Positions 58,598-64,000 of a stretch of 64,000 nucleotides of DNA are shown in pieces. The notes below the pieces were generated by a model, which searched no databases, was not told the DNA's origin, and saw nothing but the letters and a program-made list of their open reading frames with translations. Source of the DNA: Rhynchopus sp. YZ270_cl-10 (taxonomy: Eukaryota; Euglenozoa; Diplonemea; Diplonemida; Diplonemidae); the NCBI GenBank assembly GCA_964035575.1, contig CAXIVB010000024.1:20130-84129 (forward strand), in the 5' to 3' direction. Numbering within the stretch: position 1 is the stretch's first letter; every line of letters starts with the position of its first letter. Made by a program: the position numbers and the translations under genes.

Positions 58598-59416
58598 GGA
58601 AAAGTGAATTATGGATTGCTCAGGATTCCGCAGCCATTCCATTCTGTGCTGGTGTTTCAAAAAAGTACACTTTTTCGTTACGAACCAAAAAGTGCACTTT
58701 TCTGAAACACCAGCACAGAATGGAATAGCTGGGGAATCCTTAGCAATCCATAATTCACTCTTCCCCTAACAAATCCTTAAGGAAAAGTGAATTATGGATC
58801 ACTCAGGATTTCCCAGCCATTCCATTCTGTGCTGGTGTTTCAAAAAAGTGCACTTTTTCGTTCCGAACCAAAAAAGTGCACTTTTCTGAAACACCAGCAC
58901 AGAATGGAATGGCTGGGAAATCCTGAGTGATCCATAATTCACTTTTCCTTAAGGATTTGCTAAGGGAAACAAAAACTGCTGGTTCTGGGGTTGGAACCTC
59001 CGACCACCAATTTCATACAGTGCACGGAACCTGTGTAGTACTCACTTGGATACTTTGTCTTGCATAAGGATTTTCACCAAGGCGGACTAAGTGTCCCAGT
59101 GTGTAGCACACAGGTTTCATACATAAGAGTTTCTTCGGTGTCGTAGGTTCAAACCCCAGAACCAGCAGTTTTTGTTTCCCCTAACAAATCCTTAAGGAAA
59201 AGTGAATTATGGATCCTTAAGGATTTCCCAGCCATTCCATTCTGTGCTGGTGTTTCAGAAAAGTGCACTTTTTCGTTACGAACCAAAAAAGTGCACTTTT
59301 CTGAAACACCAGCACAGAATGGAATGGCTGGGAAATCCTTAGCAATCCATAATTCACTTTTCCTTAAGGATTTGTTAGGGGAAACAAAAACTGCTGGTTC
59401 TGGGGTTTGAACCTCC
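58598..59416. repeat. CAGCACAGAATGG palindromes 1-3, unit 3
   Basis: Copies of 7900-8066, 8069-8262 and 8449-8718 with the tRNA-like pieces between them. Confidence 0.85.
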
Positions 59417-59570
59417 GACACCGAAGAAACTCCTATGCATGGAACCTGTGTACTACACACTCGGACACTTAGTCTGACTTAGTGAAAATCCTGTCAATTC
59501 CTTATGGAAGCCTGTGTTTCACAGCGGATATCTTCAGGACTTCTTCAGTACTTCTCACCATGGAAATATG

Positions 59571-59808
59571 AGACGGGGTAGCCAAGTGGTTACCACTCAG
59601 GTCAACAAATCTCGCGGTCTCAGGTTCAATCCTCGGAGGGAGCGGACACTTTTTACCAAGGATTTCTTCAGAACAAAGCGGATTTATTCAGGACTTCTTC
59701 AGTACTTCTCACCATGGCAATATGAGACCGAGTGGCCAAGTGGTTAATGCTCAGGTCAACAAATCTGGCGGTCTCAGGTTCAAACCTCGGCGGGAGCAGT
59801 TTCTTTTT
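59571..59808 (+). other. Two tRNA-derived (SINE-like) repeats, unit 3
   Basis: Copies of 8873-8950 and 9023-9110. Confidence 0.6.
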
Positions 59809-60634
59809 GCCAAGGATTCCTTGAAGGTCAGCAGAGAGTTTCATATCATTTATTGCATTGTGTTTGTATTTTGTGTTTTCTGTTTGGTGTTAGAGTGATC
59901 TGATCTGGTGTGGCTGGTGTGGAGGAAAGGTATGCAAGAAAAAGGGGGAGGAACTTTGTTTTAATTACTAGTAATGTGTTTTATTGTGTTTTTTTTTTAT
60001 CCCTCTTTAGTGGCTGACCTCTCATGATTACTCATAATCTCTCACCTGCCATGGTGAGCGCCTTTTAGGTGTGGTCTTTTTTTATATGTGGATCCCTTTG
60101 ATTTTCCATTTTTTTAAACGAAACAACAAAAACCTTGACAAACTATTCCTTCATCACAGCCGATTCCTCGCCCGCTGGGAAGGCACCAATCCCTTTTTTA
60201 CATCACTGCAGTATTTCCACAAAAAAGCAAAAACAGCAAAAAAAAAAGCAAAAAAAGCAAAAAAAAGCAAAATAGCAAAATAAAAAGTTATTATGACTTG
60301 GTCTTTGCTGAGGTTCTTTCATTCTTTTTCGATATAACTGTGTAGCAGATAGTTGTGTTCTAGTGCAATCCAATGAAGGTGATCTGAGAAATAGACAGAC
60401 ACCTTGTAAAAAAAAGGGGCTTTGGATTGCACACCCATCTTCCCCAAGGATGGGGGGTTGACACAACCAAAAGCTTCACAAATTATTACAAAAAAGAATG
60501 AAATAATTCAGCTCCAACCGCATCAGAATAACATTTTTGGTTTTTGAAAACTTGGTTGTATTAGTGTAGACACCGAGGATGAACTACACCATGTTCTTTT
60601 TTTTTCTTTTCCCTCAATTTCTCTCCCCCCAATT

Positions 60635-63292
60635 TCAGTTACCCAGATCCCTGTCAAAGTCGTTTTTCTCATCACACATCTTAGTCTTTTTGTTTGTCCT
60701 TCCTGTCTTTCCTGTCCTCAACATTTTTCTTCTGCGCTTGTTTGGATTGTCTTCCTTCCTCTCTGCAGTGCGCTTGCGGACGTTCTCCTCCTCCCCCTCC
60801 TCCCCCTCCTCCCCCTGAGGTGCTGCTGAAGTAGTAGAGTGCTGGTTGTCAAGAGCATCCAACTGTGGCTCTTCCTCTGGGCACTGCACGTCAAACATCG
60901 CATCAACGTCAAACGCCTTATCAAAGCTATGCTCTGAGCGAGTTTCCTCCTTCACTTTGATCTCCTCCTCCTTAACTTCTTGCTTGGTTTCTGGTTCTGG
61001 GTCAATGTCATCAAGCACGATGACATTGTATTCTTCTGTACTCGGCTCCTGCTTCATGGATTCCCAGTGGCCGAGCTCTGACTCTTGCCTGGCAGACATG
61101 ATTACAGGCTGTGAGAGCTCCTCCTGCTTCTGCTCCTCCTGCTGTGGAATGCGGTCGAAAGCCCCCTGCGGCAAACGCTCAGCGATCTCCCTCAGCGCCT
61201 CCCTCACATCCTCCCTCACCTGCTCCCTCAGGGCTCGTTCTTGCTCCTTGTGCTCCATCTCCTCTTGCTTTCTGGCAATTGTTTCCACCTGAGCTTTCAA
61301 GGCGTCCACTGCAGCATTGTCATGTCTTTTGGAATTTGCAAGTTCTTGAGCCTTGGAAGGACCATCCTCCTTGTTCTCCACTTCTGGCAGCCTGGGTTCC
61401 TCATCATCTTTTTGCTTAAGCTGTAGGTGGGCTTCCCTGCTAGAGGCACACGCCTTCAGGAACACCCTGAAAGGCTCGTCGGTGGATTTTGTCGTGTGCA
61501 AATATTGCTTCCATTGCACCTCCCGCACACGGGCGAAGTGGCGGACCCTCTTGGTGGGGATTGTTGATTTTAGGTAGGCCCAGAACCCATCCGCTTTTTG
61601 AGTACCTGCCTGCCAAGTCCAGTGTGTAGGTCCTAACTCTTTGTTCAGCTCTTGTTGCTTCTCAAGCGTGTCATTTTTAATTACCCAGGCACCCACATCA
61701 TCCTTCTCGACTTGAGAATCTTGGTCAGGGTCTTCCTGCACATTGATGTTGTTGACATGGAAGCCCAGAACTCCCTCAAACAGCTCTCTCTCTTCTCTCT
61801 CTCTCTCCTCCTTCTTCTTCTCCTGGTCGGGCTTCTTTTTTTCTTTGGTGACAAATTTTGTAAACTCCTCTGTTGCATGGTTCACCCATGCATACTCCAC
61901 TTTGTCTTTGTTTTCCTCCCCCCAGTAGAAGTTTTTGCTCTTAGGGTTCAGCATGCTTCTGTATGCTCTAGCCCCATCTGTTGTTAGACGCACAGGCTCC
62001 TCTGCTGTTCCTATGGCAACCCATCCCTCATCTAGGAAGTCCTTCAGCTCGGTGTTGCAGAGTGGAACTGGGGGCGGTGGGATTGGCTTTGTTCGTGTGT
62101 TCGTTGTCGTTCCAGCTCCGCTTGGCAATTCTACTGATGCTCCTGGAAGCAGCCATTTTTTTGGGATAAGGGGAAGTGGCCTCAGAACAGATTTCCGGGA
62201 GCCTCTCTCTGTTGCCCCCATCATCCTTTGGTGGACACACCACCATTCATCATCTTTGATATAATTAAACATCCCCAGAGTGAACTCGTCAAGTTCAACG
62301 ATTTTTTTGGGCCCACCAAGGATGGTGTCAGATTGAAGTTCTGTCATCAGCACGACAGCACTCTGCCGCATCGCTGCCTTCCACACACCAAGAGTAGTGT
62401 AAGAATTACCCAAGTAGGAACGGACCGATTCTGTAGGAAGATCATGGTATGTTGCATGAAACATATACAGCACCTCATCCATCTTCAGCTTGGTGTGGCT
62501 GTATGTAGTGTAGGTTTTAGATGGGTCTTGCGTGCTGCATGGTGCAGGAAATTTTATTTGTTTTTCTCCTGTGCCGCTGCGGATGCAGTCTGTGTTGTTG
62601 CACCTAAAATACGGCCAGTTGGCGATCTTCTTGCTGTATCTCTGTGTCCAGTACAGCGTTTTGGGCATTGTTGTCTTGCATCCTGTACATGGCAGCTGCC
62701 AGGGAATAAGCCCGACTTCCTGGAATAGCTCTGCAATGGCGGGGGCCCCTTCCCGCATGATATTGATGAGGGGGGAGTTTTTTGCTGCAGGGGCGCACGT
62801 CCCTTCTGGAGAATATAACCTGTTCTTCAATTTTTTTTTGGCGTTCTTCTGGATCATTGTCTCCTTGGCGCTCATCTCCATCTCACCGAAGGTAAAATTA
62901 TGGATACTGTCATGCAGGTTTCTCAGCCTGTCTACTTCTTCTGGATGTTTTTCCAGGGTGGCAAGCCTCCCTTCGTCTCTGCGAACTTTTGTTCTTCCCT
63001 GATGCTTCGTTTTGAGTCTGCCAACATTGTTTTGCCTGCTCTCCTCCCTTTCTTTGGCATACTGCTCACAGTGGCAGTCAACACGAGAGTGAGTACAGTC
63101 AAAACACATAATGCACTCACCTGCCCACTTTGCACACTGGGGGCACATCGTATATTGGCAAGTCGCACAGCACATTGTGTCCGGCGGATTCAAACATTCA
63201 CACTCTGCATACGCCTTGTCATTCTTTAAACAGCTATTGCAGTGGATCCCCTCATCAAGAAGTGGGGCTGGCAGCAGTTCATCACCAGACAT
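60635..63292 (-). CDS. IS1595/ISXO2 (Merlin-like) transposase-domain protein, unit 3 copy
   Basis: The same 885-residue protein as at 9937-12594, with D335, D439, D568 and the cysteine clusters present. Full agreement over 2.66 kb implies recent duplication, gene conversion or an assembly repeat. The likely SL acceptor CTCTCAG precedes the ATG by the same distance. Confidence 0.85.
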   Translation of the reverse strand: MSGDELLPAPLLDEGIHCNSCLKNDKAYAECECLNPPDTMCCATCQYTMCPQCAKWAGECIMCFDCTHSRVDCHCEQYAKEREESRQNNVGRLKTKHQGRTKVRRDEGRLATLEKHPEEVDRLRNLHDSIHNFTFGEMEMSAKETMIQKNAKKKLKNRLYSPEGTCAPAAKNSPLINIMREGAPAIAELFQEVGLIPWQLPCTGCKTTMPKTLYWTQRYSKKIANWPYFRCNNTDCIRSGTGEKQIKFPAPCSTQDPSKTYTTYSHTKLKMDEVLYMFHATYHDLPTESVRSYLGNSYTTLGVWKAAMRQSAVVLMTELQSDTILGGPKKIVELDEFTLGMFNYIKDDEWWCVHQRMMGATERGSRKSVLRPLPLIPKKWLLPGASVELPSGAGTTTNTRTKPIPPPPVPLCNTELKDFLDEGWVAIGTAEEPVRLTTDGARAYRSMLNPKSKNFYWGEENKDKVEYAWVNHATEEFTKFVTKEKKKPDQEKKKEEREREERELFEGVLGFHVNNINVQEDPDQDSQVEKDDVGAWVIKNDTLEKQQELNKELGPTHWTWQAGTQKADGFWAYLKSTIPTKRVRHFARVREVQWKQYLHTTKSTDEPFRVFLKACASSREAHLQLKQKDDEEPRLPEVENKEDGPSKAQELANSKRHDNAAVDALKAQVETIARKQEEMEHKEQERALREQVREDVREALREIAERLPQGAFDRIPQQEEQKQEELSQPVIMSARQESELGHWESMKQEPSTEEYNVIVLDDIDPEPETKQEVKEEEIKVKEETRSEHSFDKAFDVDAMFDVQCPEEEPQLDALDNQHSTTSAAPQGEEGEEGEEENVRKRTAERKEDNPNKRRRKMLRTGKTGRTNKKTKMCDEKNDFDRDLGN

Positions 63293-63632
63293 TATTTTTT
63301 TTTGATTGTTTTTTCCTCTGAGAGCAAATTTTATAAGGTGGTGATGTGATGGAAATAGAAAAAAAAACTGTATCTTTTTTGCTCATTTTTACCTTGTAAA
63401 AAATACCACAAATAAATTGATCGCTACCATCCTTCCCTGCACACTAAGGTTATACAATATTTCTTGTAGTCGCCGGGTTTTGCCCCGGGTTCAATACCCG
63501 CCTCAAAAACAAGCTTCTGCAGTTTGGTTTTTTTTTTTTTTCTCGCAAACCTGGCTTTTTCGCCTTTAAGTTTGCGAGAAGGAACTCCTGTGCCCAGTTG
63601 CCCAAGCAAAGCAGATTCCCGCTTTGTGCAGC

Positions 63633-64000
63633 ACAGCCATTTTTAGGGTGTTTTTTTGGGGTATTTTTACACACACAAATTGTTTACCATAGCACACCCC
63701 CAGGCTGCCTCAAAATTTTATCTTTATTTGATTTTTCCAACCCACATAGGGGTATTGGAGGCACAACTTTCACCAAGCCTGGGGAATTCGGCACTGCACA
63801 CACACAACTGAAAAAGGCAAAAATCACCTGTTTTTCAAGGTGTCGCAGGGTAAATGTTGTTCCTTAAAAACCAAATTTTTTCTAAAAAATCGGCCCTGCG
63901 GGTGAAAAAACGACACTATGGGGGGTATTCCAGGGTGTGGGGGCCCCAAAAATCCGGTTTAAGACCACGAGAGGGTCCGAATACACACCTGAGAAGGTCC
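63633..64000. other. Unassigned repetitive DNA, unit 3 (cut)
   Basis: Start of the 12935-14560 segment; the window ends before the SL/snRNA cluster. Confidence 0.7.

Larger units (their letters stand above)
58307..63632. mobile_element. Transposase block, unit 3
   Basis: Copy of 7609-12934 with both junctions preserved, showing that the rearranged unit itself was amplified. Confidence 0.8.
50699..64000. repeat. Tandem RNA-island unit 3 (truncated by window end)
   Basis: It follows unit 1 at a fixed offset of 50698 over its whole length, including the transposase block with the same two breakpoints. Units 1 and 3 are therefore one structural type and unit 2 another. Confidence 0.95.

Noticed and set aside
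1-64000. Possible bacterial or organellar origin because of the dense tRNA genes
   Set aside because: Eukaryotic initiator tRNA, U1-U6, SL RNA, SRP RNA with animal-like helix 8, 5S with internal control region and a tRNA-Tyr intron all argue for nuclear DNA.

Overview
The window is nuclear DNA from a eukaryote. The best placement is Euglenozoa, most likely a diplonemid. The key evidence is four spliced-leader (SL) RNA genes per repeat unit: a 40-nt exon ending CAGTTTCTGTACTTCATTG is followed directly by the 5' splice site GTATGG, then a snRNA-like 3' domain and a T-run. The exon ending is that of kinetoplastid and diplonemid SLs, and the 5' half (AACCAACGATTT) fits what I recall of diplonemid SLs better than the kinetoplastid AACTAACGCTA form. 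A U6 5' region resembling the trypanosome one and an 11-nt intron in tRNA-Tyr agree.

Layout: three tandem units of one RNA-gene island, with no differences seen between units wherever they align. Unit 1 is 1-25996, unit 2 is 25997-50698, and unit 3 starts at 50699 and is cut by the window end. Each unit opens with 29 intact tRNA genes on both strands. Unit 2 continues with tRNA-Gly(CCC), Ile(TAT), Ser(CGA), Thr(AGT), Leu(CAG), Ala(CGC) and Thr(CGT), two 5S genes, a second copy of an unknown structured RNA, a 172-bp satellite and a triplicated 401-bp repeat. In units 1 and 3 this 7.28-kb stretch is replaced, at identical breakpoints, by 5.33 kb holding palindromes, tRNA-like repeats and the only convincing protein gene: an 885-residue protein with an IS1595/ISXO2 (Merlin-like) DDE transposase core. 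Units 1 and 2 then share unassigned repetitive DNA, an SL/snRNA cluster (SL x4, U6, SRP RNA, the unknown RNA, U2, U4, a U3 candidate, U5, U1), two 5S genes flanking a decayed transposase relic, and twelve more tRNA genes. In unit 1 the Glu(CTC) gene among these is split by a 3,244-bp insertion with an 8-bp target duplication; unit 2 has the intact gene.

The island is a parts list for gene expression: nearly the whole cytosolic tRNA set (45 species in unit 2; of the usual set only Leu(TAA) was not found), 5S rRNA, SRP RNA, U1-U6 and the SL donor. Two promoter classes can be read from the sequence. SL, U1, U2, U4, U5 and U3 share a CATGCTTCCC-like box with its inner end about 41-42 nt before the RNA start. 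U6, SRP RNA and the unknown RNA share a different 34-bp element ending exactly 23 nt before the start. tRNA and 5S genes carry internal promoters. Nearly all other open frames are short shadows of RNA genes or repeats.
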